From: Paenibacillus agri
Lineage (GTDB): Bacteria; Bacillota; Bacilli; Paenibacillales; Paenibacillaceae
Direction of reading: 5' to 3'
DNA length: 64,000 nucleotides
NCBI RefSeq assembly: GCF_013359945.1
Contig: NZ_JABWCS010000221.1
Span: forward strand, 186,001 to 250,000
A program made the position numbers and the translations under genes. Of this stretch, positions 34,576 through 42,734 are shown piece by piece (the first letter of the stretch is position 1; each line of letters opens with the position of its first letter). The notes under the pieces are model-generated. The model searched no databases and was not told the origin of the DNA. It saw nothing but the letters and a program-made list of their open reading frames with translations.

Positions 34576-34894
34576 GGTATCCCTCCGTTTATGGATAAGA
34601 GTACTGCCGTGTGGCTAATGCATATCATAGCATTTTGAATATTAATTTCAATATGTAAATATTTAATCATACCACAAATAAATATTTTTGTCAATATATA
34701 ATAGGTTCGCTCTAAAGCTATAAATGGAAAAGTAACTATACATAGTCGAGAGGTGCCCCGTTAAGTATTTATGGAGACTCTGATCTTAAGAGGGGGAGAG
34801 CTTTCACTCTAAAACGGAACTGCTCCGTCCTGCGATTTTGCCAGGAGTTAAGTTTGCGCTATAATAATGGGATTACTTGGAGGAGATGATCAAC
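34576..34894. other. A/T-rich intergenic region upstream of the antiporter
   Basis: 319 bases between divergent genes. Very A/T-rich around 34630-34710 with AAATATTT repeated at both ends of a 31-base segment (about 34655-34690). ATAATAATGG at 34861 may include a -10 box for the antiporter gene. No gene or clear operator was found. Confidence 0.4.
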
Positions 34895-36916
34895 TTGGAG
34901 ACTTTACTTGCTGTACTGGTGCTGCTTGGGTTAATTGCAGTATCCAATATTGTGAACCGGTTTATACCGTTCGTACCTATTCCCCTAATACAAATTGGCC
35001 TCGGGGTACTTGTTGTATTAATCCCACCGGGGATACATATGGAATTGGAACCTGAATTGTTCTTCGTATTATTCATTGCACCGTTACTGTTCAATGACGG
35101 AAGGCGCACGCCGCGGGCCGAACTGTGGAATCTGCGGGCGCCGATATTGATGCTTGCGTTGGGCCTGGTATTTGCAACCGTCCTTGTAGCGGGCTATGCC
35201 ATCCACTGGATGATCCCGAGCATTCCACTGGCAGCGGCTTTTGCGCTGGCAGCCATTCTGTCGCCTACCGATGCGGTGGCGGTTAGTGCTATTGCCGGGC
35301 GTGTTCACCTGCCGAAGAGCATTCACAGGGTGCTTGAAGGGGAGTCGCTGATGAACGATGCTTCTGGTCTGGTTGCGTTCAAATTTGCGATTGCTGCCGC
35401 GGTGACCGGTGTCTTTTCCCTGCGTCAAGCGACATTCAGCTTTATTCTGATTGCAGTTGGCGGGCTGGTGGCGGGTGCCGTGCTGGCGTTCCTGCTTATT
35501 CGTCTGAGCGTGTTTATTCGTAAACTTGGTATGGAAGATGTAACGGTACATACATTGCTGCAAATTTTGACTCCTTTTATTATTTATCTCGTGAGTGAGG
35601 AACTGGGCCTGTCTGGTATCCTTGCGGTTGTTGCGGGTGGTGTCATCCATGCCATTGAGAAAGACCGGGCGGTATCGCCGCAGTATAAGCTTCAGCTCGT
35701 GTCGGCCAGTACCTGGTCGGTCCTGCTGTTTATCCTGAACGGGATGGTATTCCTTATTCTCGGGGTGTCCATTCCAGATGTTATCAGCGTAGTCTACCGT
35801 GACAGCGCCGTAGATAACTGGATGGTCTTTGGCTATGTACTTGCCATTACTGTGTTGCTCATTGTTTTGCGCTTCCTATGGGTGTATGGATTTACGCTAT
35901 GGATGCATCGCGGGGAAAAGGCTGAAAAGAGATCTCTCAAAGAGGTGTTGATCACCTCGATTTCAGGAGTGCGCGGGGCGGTTACGCTGGCGGGTGCCTT
36001 CTCGATTCCGCTGGTGCTGGGTGATGGCTCGCCGTTCCCCGAACGGAATCTGATGATTTTCCTGGCGGCAGGCTGTATTCTGATGTCGCTGCTGATCGCC
36101 AGCATCTTTTTGCCGGCTCTGGCTGGTAAAGGAGAAGAGGGTGCTGGCTCGGAAGAAGGATCGGAGCAGGCTGCGAAGTCAGTGGTCATTGATGCCGGAA
36201 TGGCAATGATGCGCAGTATGATGGATGGGGATTCGCGGGATTCGGCTCAGCCTGCTTTGAACGAATTTAAAGAGAAAATTCAGAAAATGAGTCTGCCGGG
36301 GCAGGATGATGATCCTGCAGCGGAACGAATGCGTCAACTGGGCATGGAGGCACGCATTGTCGGGCTGCATGCTGAGCGCAAGGCGCTGAATACTCTGATA
36401 GAGAAGGAAGAGGTTCCGGCGGGTGTAGCGGAGAAAATGACGGAGATGCTGGATTATACGGAAGCCTTCTTCGCCAAGCATTTGAACTCACAGATTCGGC
36501 TGTCCTTGTCTGAGGTAGGGCGGATGTTCTCTGGCATGTTCGCAGGGCAGCGTGGTCAAGAGGAAGGCTGGCAGGCTGCCGCCGCGCAATATAAGGAAGT
36601 CTCCTGCAAAGCCAAGCTGGTCATGTCGCAGGCTGCTGTTGCAGCGATCCGGGATCACATGAATGAGGAGAACCGTGAAGCCTCCCAGCATGTTATCGAC
36701 AGATATGAGATGCTGATGGCAAGGCTCAATGGAGACAGTGGATGGACACCGGATGGTGTGATGGATGCCCGGAAGCTGGAAGTGAAGCTGAAAGCCATTC
36801 AGGAGCAGCGCGACAAGGTGCAGCAGATGTATCAGGAGGGCGCGATTAACCGGAAGGTTGCGGGCAGACTGCGTCATTTTGTAGACCATTTAGAAGCTTC
36901 GATATGGGAGGATTAA
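34895..36916 (+). CDS. CPA1-family Na+/H+ antiporter with cytoplasmic tail
   Basis: About 673 residues. Eleven to twelve membrane helices (1-420) of the NhaP/YjcE type: ILSPTDAVAVSAIAGR and GESLMNDASGLVAFK hold the ion-binding acidic residues (the ND motif), and SGVRGAVTLAGAF the conserved Arg. The ~250-residue hydrophilic C-terminal tail is Glu/Lys-rich and helical, likely regulatory. Start: TTG 34895, nine bases from GGAGGAG; the ATG at 34886 and TTG at 34877 touch or overlap the site. It exports sodium or potassium for protons; ion preference unproven. Confidence 0.93.
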   Translation: METLLAVLVLLGLIAVSNIVNRFIPFVPIPLIQIGLGVLVVLIPPGIHMELEPELFFVLFIAPLLFNDGRRTPRAELWNLRAPILMLALGLVFATVLVAGYAIHWMIPSIPLAAAFALAAILSPTDAVAVSAIAGRVHLPKSIHRVLEGESLMNDASGLVAFKFAIAAAVTGVFSLRQATFSFILIAVGGLVAGAVLAFLLIRLSVFIRKLGMEDVTVHTLLQILTPFIIYLVSEELGLSGILAVVAGGVIHAIEKDRAVSPQYKLQLVSASTWSVLLFILNGMVFLILGVSIPDVISVVYRDSAVDNWMVFGYVLAITVLLIVLRFLWVYGFTLWMHRGEKAEKRSLKEVLITSISGVRGAVTLAGAFSIPLVLGDGSPFPERNLMIFLAAGCILMSLLIASIFLPALAGKGEEGAGSEEGSEQAAKSVVIDAGMAMMRSMMDGDSRDSAQPALNEFKEKIQKMSLPGQDDDPAAERMRQLGMEARIVGLHAERKALNTLIEKEEVPAGVAEKMTEMLDYTEAFFAKHLNSQIRLSLSEVGRMFSGMFAGQRGQEEGWQAAAAQYKEVSCKAKLVMSQAAVAAIRDHMNEENREASQHVIDRYEMLMARLNGDSGWTPDGVMDARKLEVKLKAIQEQRDKVQQMYQEGAINRKVAGRLRHFVDHLEASIWED

Positions 36917-36920
36917 TGTA

Positions 36921-36966
36921 AAACACAAAGAGCCGCCGGGACAGCCCGTGCGGCTCTTTGTGTTTG
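36921..36966. terminator. Bidirectional terminator between the antiporter and the ThrE pair
   Basis: AAACACAAAGAGCCGC pairs perfectly with GCGGCTCTTTGTGTTT; A-rich on one side and T-rich on the other. Confidence 0.9.
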
Positions 36967-36973
36967 TTGCTGC

Positions 36974-37405
36974 CTACAGTCCTTGCTTTCTCTTTCGGCG
37001 GAACATCTGTCCCAGCACCTCGCTCAGCACAAGACCTGTAGCAATAGCTCCGGAGAGCATTAATACTTGCGTAGCAATTTGCACGGCATCGATGTAATCT
37101 TTCTCTACGAATTTGCGCATCGCATCATAAGCCATGCCACCAGGCACCATCGTGATGACCCCTCCGACACTAAAGATAATGACAGGCATCTTGAAGGAGC
37201 GGGCAAAAATCTGGCTGACCACGCCGACCACGACAGTCGCGAAGAAGGTGGCAATCACCGTATCCCATTGTTTGTCTAATAATAAGTACACCAGCCAGCC
37301 CACCATACCGGACGTTCCGCATTGCAGCAGCGCACGTCGTGGCGCATTGAACAGGATGCAGAAGGTGGCGGCGGCAATAAAGCTGGTAATCAGTTGCAAA
37401 ATCAT
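36974..37405 (-). CDS. ThrE-type exporter, small subunit (YjjB-like)
   Basis: 143 residues with four to five membrane helices. VVGVVSQIFARSFKMPVIIF and TMVPGGMAYDAM match the DUF3815/ThrE_2 domain that corresponds to the C-terminal half of the corynebacterial threonine/serine exporter ThrE. It lies 27 bases after the gene for the other half, so both subunits form one transporter as in the split YjjP/YjjB type. Substrate could be threonine/serine or, by analogy with E. coli, succinate. Confidence 0.9.
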   Translation of the reverse strand: MILQLITSFIAAATFCILFNAPRRALLQCGTSGMVGWLVYLLLDKQWDTVIATFFATVVVGVVSQIFARSFKMPVIIFSVGGVITMVPGGMAYDAMRKFVEKDYIDAVQIATQVLMLSGAIATGLVLSEVLGQMFRRKRKQGL

Positions 37406-37432
37406 GAGTCGCTAACCTCTTTCAAAGGGTGA

Positions 37433-38200
37433 TTATAGCATCGACAGTACAAGTCCGATGCCTGTCCCGATCGCAAACGCAGTCAAAAAGGCGTCCGCAC
37501 CCTTGGACAGTCCGGAGACCAGATGGCCGGCCATAAGGTCGCGGACTGCATTGGTAATGAGCAGACCCGGAACCAGCGGCATAACAGAGCCGATAATGAT
37601 CTTGTCCATTTCGCGCCCCACGCCATATTTGACCGAAAAGAAGGTCGATAAACCGATCAGGAAGGCCGCGCCGAATTCCGCGAAGAATTTGACCTGGACG
37701 AGCCGGTGCAGGTAGATGACCGCCGCATAACCGAGGCCTGAGACGAATAGTGCAGGGAGCGCGTCCCAGAGGCTGCCCTTGAACATTACAGTGAAGCTGG
37801 CGCCTGTCAGTGCCGCGGCAACGATCTGCATCCATATGGGATAGGCATGGGCAGCATTGTCTACTTCCCCAAGCCGCGCCCGCGCTTCCTCTGCCGTGAT
37901 TTGCCGTTCGCAGAGGCGGCGCGAGATGTCATTGACCTCCGATACCTTCTGCAAATCGGTAGTCCGCTCGGCAATGCGGAACAGCTTGGCCGGTTCTGTC
38001 CGGCTGGTCGCGAATACAATCACGGTCGGTGTCACATAACTGTGCGCATTCGGAAATCCCAAAGCATCGGCTATGCGGATCATCGTATCCTCGACACGGT
38101 AAGTTTCTGCGCCGCTTTGCAGCATGATTTTGCCAGCTAACAGACAAAGGTCGATAATTTCATGGGTGGAACTGTTGCTGATGATGCCTGTACTTTCCAA
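37433..38200 (-). CDS. ThrE-type exporter, large subunit (YjjP-like)
   Basis: 255 residues. A cytoplasmic N-terminal domain (LLAGKIMLQSGAETYRVEDT, FATSRTEPAK) is followed by about five membrane helices (from residue 120), the DUF1212 half of ThrE. The LVPGLLITNAVRD segment is conserved in the family. The start appears to be TTG 38200, with GGGGAGG eleven bases upstream. First gene of a two-gene operon. Confidence 0.9.
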   Translation of the reverse strand: MESTGIISNSSTHEIIDLCLLAGKIMLQSGAETYRVEDTMIRIADALGFPNAHSYVTPTVIVFATSRTEPAKLFRIAERTTDLQKVSEVNDISRRLCERQITAEEARARLGEVDNAAHAYPIWMQIVAAALTGASFTVMFKGSLWDALPALFVSGLGYAAVIYLHRLVQVKFFAEFGAAFLIGLSTFFSVKYGVGREMDKIIIGSVMPLVPGLLITNAVRDLMAGHLVSGLSKGADAFLTAFAIGTGIGLVLSML

Positions 38201-38322
38201 CTTTCTGTGATCCTCCCCTGGAATGATATATATCCGATTGTCGCCTCATCGCCGGAAAATATCAACCCTAAAAATACGTATTCACGAATTTTAATTTCTG
38301 GCATATTTCCAGGGCCTAGGGT

Positions 38323-39585
38323 TCACTTGTAATGTCCGCCGATTTTGCCTGCCCGGTCCTTGATCAGTCCGGAATCGGTGAAGGAAGCCGCCCGTCCGAT
38401 AATCGTATCACCATACTTGTTCTTCAGGTTATCGGTGGCCCGCTCCAGCTCCCGGTACCGGGGGCGGGACTCAAACAAGGTCAGCTGGTACTGGTTCTCA
38501 TCGCTAAGCTCAGACAGACTGAGGTTTACCCGGCGTACAGGCTGGCCGTCCCAATGCCGCCGGAAGAGGGCGACGGCCGCCTCGTATACAAGACTTGTGG
38601 CGTTGGTGGGATCACTCATTTTGCTTTGTCTGGAGAAGCCGGTCGGCGCTTCGAAGCTGGCGCCTTGGCAGCCAACGGATACGACGGCGCCATTCACTGC
38701 AAGGCGTCGGCAACGCCTGCATACCAGCTCCGCGAGCTCCAAGAGTACAGTCTTGATCTCAGCTAGTGTGTAATAATCGCGGGGCAGTGTCATCTGATGC
38801 CCGACACTCTTGGGCGGAGCCTCATAGGTCGCCGGATGGACGGGGCTATCGTCCAGACCACCGGCGATTCGCCAGTACAGCTCTGCGTCAATATCGCAGT
38901 TCTTGTGGAATTTCTCACGCATGCGCCATTTCAGCTCGGCCAGGGGCATTTGGGCGAGATGGCCGATCGTCGTGAGGCCCATGCTGTGAAAATGGGCTGA
39001 CATGCGGCGGCCCACCATGAACAGGTTGCCGATGGGCTGCGGCCAGAGCAGTTCCGGGAGCTGCTCGCGTGCCAGGGTGAAGAGGCCGCCTTTGATTTTT
39101 TTTGCCCACAAATCGCAGGCCATCTTGGCCGTGACCTTGGAGTAGCTGATGCCGATCCGCGCATATACGCCGGTTTCTTTGGAGATTTGGTCCTGAATAG
39201 CGGCGGCAATCTGCTGCGGACTGCCGAACAGGGAGATGCTGCCTGTAATATCTATAAACTGTTCGTCGATGGAGTAGGGCTCCACGAGGTCGCTGAAGGT
39301 GCGCAGAATGCCAGTGATTTGGGCGGAGACATCAATGTAATGCTGCATGCGGGGCCGGACCACGATGAGTTCAGGGCATTTGGCCAGAGCTTCCTTCAGA
39401 GTCTCGGCAGTGCTTACACCCTGTTGCTTGGCAAGGGGGCAGGCGGCTAGAATAATACCGCTGCGTCTGGCTGGATCTCCCGCAACGGCGAGGGGTTTGC
39501 CGTTGTATTGGGGATTCGCGGCCTTTTCCACCGAGGCATAGAAGCTTTGACAGTCGGACAGCATAATGATGCGTTCTTTATTCAT
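38323..39585 (-). CDS. Y-family translesion DNA polymerase (UvrX/YqjW-like)
   Basis: 420 residues. Palm and fingers motifs: MLSDCQSFYASVEKA (metal Asp and steric-gate aromatic) and EPYSIDEQFIDIT (catalytic Asp-Glu). Thumb helix-hairpin-helix (NLFMVGRRMSAHFHSMGLTT) and a little-finger domain follow. The shortened SDCQSFYAS rather than DMDCFFA places it with UvrX/YqjW-type SOS polymerases rather than canonical DinB. ATG 39585 is eight bases from GGAGAG; the GTG three codons earlier overlaps the site. A LexA-like box lies 88 bases upstream, so DNA-damage induction is likely. No C-terminal clamp-binding peptide was identified with certainty. Confidence 0.93.
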   Translation of the reverse strand: MNKERIIMLSDCQSFYASVEKAANPQYNGKPLAVAGDPARRSGIILAACPLAKQQGVSTAETLKEALAKCPELIVVRPRMQHYIDVSAQITGILRTFSDLVEPYSIDEQFIDITGSISLFGSPQQIAAAIQDQISKETGVYARIGISYSKVTAKMACDLWAKKIKGGLFTLAREQLPELLWPQPIGNLFMVGRRMSAHFHSMGLTTIGHLAQMPLAELKWRMREKFHKNCDIDAELYWRIAGGLDDSPVHPATYEAPPKSVGHQMTLPRDYYTLAEIKTVLLELAELVCRRCRRLAVNGAVVSVGCQGASFEAPTGFSRQSKMSDPTNATSLVYEAAVALFRRHWDGQPVRRVNLSLSELSDENQYQLTLFESRPRYRELERATDNLKNKYGDTIIGRAASFTDSGLIKDRAGKIGGHYK

Positions 39586-39672
39586 ATTCGTCACTCTCCA
39601 GGTAAAGGCAATAGAAGCAGATACATAGAGGCGTTATTTTGACGGGGGCGATCGTTGATTGTTATTATAATA

Positions 39673-39686
39673 CGAACATACGATCG
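39673..39686 (-). promoter_or_regulatory. LexA (DinR) box upstream of the Y-family polymerase
   Basis: CGAACATACGATCG fits the Bacillus box CGAAC-N4-GTTCG except for one base in the second half-site (GATCG). It lies 88 bases upstream of the polymerase start, in the gap to the YitT gene. Confidence 0.65.
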
Positions 39687-39714
39687 TGTATATGCATATT
39701 TATTTCCATTCGTT

Positions 39715-40296
39715 TCAGTCTTGCAGGGTGCAAAGTCCGGTAGCTACTGCGCCGGAGGCGATGGTGAAGAGGGAGTGAACAAAGGTCTCCTTGGAGATCA
39801 GCAGGCCGCCAGCGCCAATGATTATAGCATCCGTCACAAAGATGATGACTCCAACGTTCAGTGGCACATAGCGGGTAATAAAGTGGGCAAGCAGATCTGT
39901 GCCCCCGGTGCTGGCTTCAAAGTGCAGCATCAGCCCGAGGCCGAGTCCCATCAGGAATCCGCCGATAATCGCGCTTGAGATGGGTCCAAGTTCTATGTAA
40001 TAGAGGAAGTGGTACTGGAAAGGGGCCACGAGCTCAATGAGCAGGGATGAGCATAACAGGCCAATCAGGCTATTGAGGAAGACATCGCGGTTCTTGAGCC
40101 AGGCCAGCAAAAACACAGGCAGGCTGCAGACCACAATGGCGATTCCGATATTGATGCCATACAAATAGTTGATAATGAGAGCTATGCCGATAATTCCGCC
40201 ATCCAGAACTTTATAAGGGACAAGGAAAAAGTTGGTCCCTGCGGCAATAAGCAAACTTCCCAGCAAAATGATGGCGTATTTGGACCATGACCTCAT
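39715..40296 (-). CDS. YitT-family membrane protein
   Basis: 193 residues, five to six membrane helices (DUF161 type): IAAGTNFFLVPYKVLDGGI, then GLGLMLHFEASTGGTDLLA, both conserved in the family. Usual members are about 280 residues with a soluble C-terminal DUF2179 domain; this copy stops before it, as in the short YczE/YitT-like group. GGAG lies nine bases before ATG 40296. Function of the family is unknown; some members are sporulation genes. Confidence 0.88.
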   Translation of the reverse strand: MRSWSKYAIILLGSLLIAAGTNFFLVPYKVLDGGIIGIALIINYLYGINIGIAIVVCSLPVFLLAWLKNRDVFLNSLIGLLCSSLLIELVAPFQYHFLYYIELGPISSAIIGGFLMGLGLGLMLHFEASTGGTDLLAHFITRYVPLNVGVIIFVTDAIIIGAGGLLISKETFVHSLFTIASGAVATGLCTLQD

Positions 40297-40436
40297 ATTC
40301 AACATCTCCACATTTAGGCATGTCTTATGAATATGCTTGTCATTGGTAAAAAATTGCTTCTGAAAGAAGAAAAAGTCTTACCATGAACCTCCCATTACCA
40401 TGGGGCCGCGTAAGCGAAGGATACCTTCCATAATGG

Positions 40437-40461
40437 AAAAAGACCCTGCTTGCGCAGGATC
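40437..40461 (-). terminator. Terminator of the DUF3231 gene
   Basis: On the minus strand GATCCTGC GCAA GCAGGGTC is followed by T5, 13 bases after the stop of the DUF3231 gene. Confidence 0.8.
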
Positions 40462-40473
40462 AGAGAGAAGGGA

Positions 40474-40992
40474 TTAGACCGGCACGGGTTCCGGGCGTTT
40501 AAGCTGGAGCGGGGGCGGGATGAGCCAGCCCTTCTGCTTATTGATCCGTAGGAGTGCGAGTCCCAGGGAGGCCATGGCGGCATGAATCTTCATGAACAGG
40601 GCGCCGACATCCTCACGGATAGACATGCCCATAATCTGGCTGCATTCAACGAGGCTCATGGCCACCCCGGCAGACAGCGCAGCGGCAATCTCGGGATCGG
40701 AGAAACGGGCCCCGGCAGGAATATCCGCGAGCTTGGTGGAAGGCCGATCCGGCAGCGTAGGGGTAGGGAAGACGCCGCTAGCTTTAAGGAGCTTGTCACA
40801 TTCCTTGATCTCCCCCTGGGCCTGATCCATCAGATCATCAATAATTTTCTTCAAGTCCTGATCGCCTGCATGATAATGGTAGGCCTGAAGGGCAGATAGC
40901 GTCATTTTTGCTTTGGCGGAAAATTGCCACACACCGAATATTTCGCCGTAGTGCATGGGTTCGTCTTTAGGATTACCACTTAGAATGCCCAT
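40474..40992 (-). CDS. DUF3231 family protein
   Basis: 172 residues, four-helix-bundle type: PMHYGEIFGVWQFSAKAKMT, HYHAGDQDLKKIIDDLMDQA, then CDKLLKASGVFPTPTLPDRP. This ferritin-like arrangement with His/Glu positions is typical of DUF3231 and of CotF-like spore coat proteins. Role unknown. AAGGAGCAATACGCA precedes ATG 40992. It is divergent from a small gene, with a Zur-like palindrome between them. Confidence 0.85.
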   Translation of the reverse strand: MGILSGNPKDEPMHYGEIFGVWQFSAKAKMTLSALQAYHYHAGDQDLKKIIDDLMDQAQGEIKECDKLLKASGVFPTPTLPDRPSTKLADIPAGARFSDPEIAAALSAGVAMSLVECSQIMGMSIREDVGALFMKIHAAMASLGLALLRINKQKGWLIPPPLQLKRPEPVPV

Positions 40993-41120
40993 TGCGTATT
41001 GCTCCTTTATAAATAGTTTATGATCGTGTAAATAGCTTGTCCGGCAACAACTGTTTTATTCCTCTATTGCTGCGGGAGGGAATTTAAGGCTTGCAGCAGT
41101 GGTTAAATACAGCTATATTA

Positions 41121-41143
41121 TTAATAGTAATTATTACTATTAA
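41121..41143. promoter_or_regulatory. Perfect 23-base palindrome, Zur-like (Fur-family) box
   Basis: TTAATAGTAAT-T-ATTACTATTAA is perfectly symmetric. Its inner 15 bases, TAGTAATTATTACTA, have the 7-1-7 layout of Fur-family boxes and differ from the B. subtilis Zur consensus TCGTAATNATTACGA at only one base per arm. It lies 34 bases upstream of the small gene at 41178 and 128 bases upstream of DUF3231. Confidence 0.55.
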
Positions 41144-41177
41144 ATAATCGGTAAGGTCAAGGAGCGAATAGAAGAAG

Positions 41178-41393
41178 ATGGATTTTACATATAAAGTGCT
41201 GGAAAGTGATATCGATTTCTTGGCCTCGGCGCTGTCCGAGACGCTTGTAGCAGTGGCTGTCAAAGGCGGAGAAGCAGAGGATATTCTGGAGCTTGGCGGA
41301 CGGATTTGCGAGTATACCCCCAACTGTGTTCGTATCCGCGGGCTGTCATACAGCCGGGAGCTGTATGAATTTCGTATTCTGACAGGCGGTTGA
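41178..41393 (+). CDS. Small protein of unknown function, possibly Zur-controlled
   Basis: 71 residues (KVLESDIDFLASALSETLVA, GRICEYTPNCVRIRGLSYS). Two Cys ten residues apart in the C-terminal half. No membrane helix or signal. CAAGGAGCGAATAGAAGAAG precedes ATG 41178. A perfect Fur-family-like palindrome lies directly upstream. Coding is supported by site, composition and absence of another explanation; I recognise no family. Confidence 0.65.
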   Translation: MDFTYKVLESDIDFLASALSETLVAVAVKGGEAEDILELGGRICEYTPNCVRIRGLSYSRELYEFRILTGG

Positions 41394-41542
41394 GGCTGGC
41401 AAGAGTCGAGAGCGCAGATCAACAACAACATAATGGACTCCGCCGTCGTCAAGCGGGAGCAATCGTTTGTATAAGAAATCGGGAGAAAAAAGTGCATTGA
41501 ATAAAGCATCAGCTGTAGGTTACCATTGTCCTTGTCATCATA

Positions 41543-41557
41543 TGAGAATGATAATCA
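41543..41557 (+). promoter_or_regulatory. Fur box upstream of the siderophore-binding protein gene
   Basis: TGAGAATGATAATCA fits the 7-1-7 Fur box TGATAATNATTATCA in 12 of 14 defined positions, 22 bases before the ATG. Iron repression of the gene is expected. Confidence 0.8.
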
Positions 41558-41579
41558 ATTACAGTTGAGGTGGAGAAAG

Positions 41580-42602
41580 ATGCTTAGATGGGGTCAAAAG
41601 GCTGCATGGACAGCTTTGTTAATGGTAGCAGTACTTGGGGTGACAGCTTGCGGGGCCAATAATACGCCTAAAGAAGCAACTGCAACGAATAATACAGAGA
41701 AGACTCAGCCAAGTACTGAGACGGCTGGCAAGACCGAGAACACAACTGAAGACAACGCTGAAGACAATGCAACACGGAAAGTAACCGATGAATTCGGAGA
41801 GGTGGAAATTCCGGTTCATCCGAAGCGCGTAGTCGGTCTATATGTTGAAGATTATCTAAAAGTACTGGGCGTCACACCGGTGGTCCAATGGTACCATCCG
41901 AACTGGGGCAAGCAGGATTATCTTCAACTGGATGTCCCATTGTTCGATTATAGCGGGAGCTTGGAAGCGCTGCTTAAGTATGATCCTGATCTGATCATCG
42001 TGGATGGGGGTGCGGACAAGGCCAAATATGACCAGTATTCCAAGATAGCGCCGACTTATCGGCTGAAAGAGGCCGTTCTGCAGGACTCTGCCGAGACGCT
42101 GAAGGCTGTTGCAGATGTGCTGGGCATTCCTGAGAAAGCGGAGACGGGGCTAGCCGAATACAAACAGAAGGAGGAAGACGGAAAGGCTAAGCTGCAACAG
42201 GCGGTTGGAAAAGAAACCGTGGCGGTGATCCGGCTGAATGTTGCCGATAAGACACTGGCTTTGTTCGGGATTAAGAACCGGTATACCGGGGTTATTTACA
42301 GCGAATTTGGACTTGAGCCTGTTCCTATGGCAGCCAATATGACGGATTATCAAGCGATTATTTCAGAAGAGGTTATTCCCGAGCTAGAAGCGGATCATAT
42401 TATCGTTTTCCCGGCCAACGGAACCTGGGATGATCCGGAGAATCAGGAAGCCTACAAGATATTGGAAGGTCCGCTGTGGAAAAACATCCCGGCGATCAAA
42501 AATGGCAAGGTGTACAAAATGGAGCGTTCCCACTGGCAGTCAGGCGCCATCACAGCTAACTCCATGAAATTGGACGATCTGTTGAAATACATGGTGAAGT
42601 AA
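41580..42602 (+). CDS. Iron-siderophore ABC transporter substrate-binding lipoprotein
   Basis: 340 residues. Lipoprotein signal with lipobox VTACG, then a Thr/Glu/Asn-rich linker (to about 60) and a cluster A-II/FhuD-like two-lobed binding domain: TDEFGEVEIPVHPKRVVGLY at the start, then DPDLIIVDGG and, near the end, WKNIPAIKNGKVYKME. GGAG-AAAG precedes ATG 41580; the frame opens 18 codons earlier without a site. No permease or ATPase gene follows, so it would share a transporter encoded elsewhere. Its domain is clearly related to the C-terminal domain of the next protein. Confidence 0.93.
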   Translation: MLRWGQKAAWTALLMVAVLGVTACGANNTPKEATATNNTEKTQPSTETAGKTENTTEDNAEDNATRKVTDEFGEVEIPVHPKRVVGLYVEDYLKVLGVTPVVQWYHPNWGKQDYLQLDVPLFDYSGSLEALLKYDPDLIIVDGGADKAKYDQYSKIAPTYRLKEAVLQDSAETLKAVADVLGIPEKAETGLAEYKQKEEDGKAKLQQAVGKETVAVIRLNVADKTLALFGIKNRYTGVIYSEFGLEPVPMAANMTDYQAIISEEVIPELEADHIIVFPANGTWDDPENQEAYKILEGPLWKNIPAIKNGKVYKMERSHWQSGAITANSMKLDDLLKYMVK

Positions 42603-42640
42603 GGCTGGTTAAGTCAAGAACATGCAGGCAAAATATCAGA

Positions 42641-42679
42641 AGAAAGCTCTCAATTTCGGTTGAAGAGCTTTCTTTTTTG
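42641..42679 (+). terminator. Intrinsic terminator after the binding-protein gene
   Basis: AGAAAGCTCT pairs with AGAGCTTTCT, followed by T6. It separates the binding protein from the AraC gene, each then having its own Fur box. Confidence 0.88.
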
Positions 42680-42694
42680 TTTTACACTGAATTA

Positions 42695-42709
42695 ATGAAA
42701 ATCATTCTC
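42695..42709 (+). promoter_or_regulatory. Fur box upstream of the AraC-type regulator
   Basis: TGAAAATCATTCTCA, a 7-1-7 Fur-type repeat, 25 bases before the GTG start. Confidence 0.75.
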
Positions 42710-42734
42710 AATTAAGAAGGGGCGGAAGAACGTC

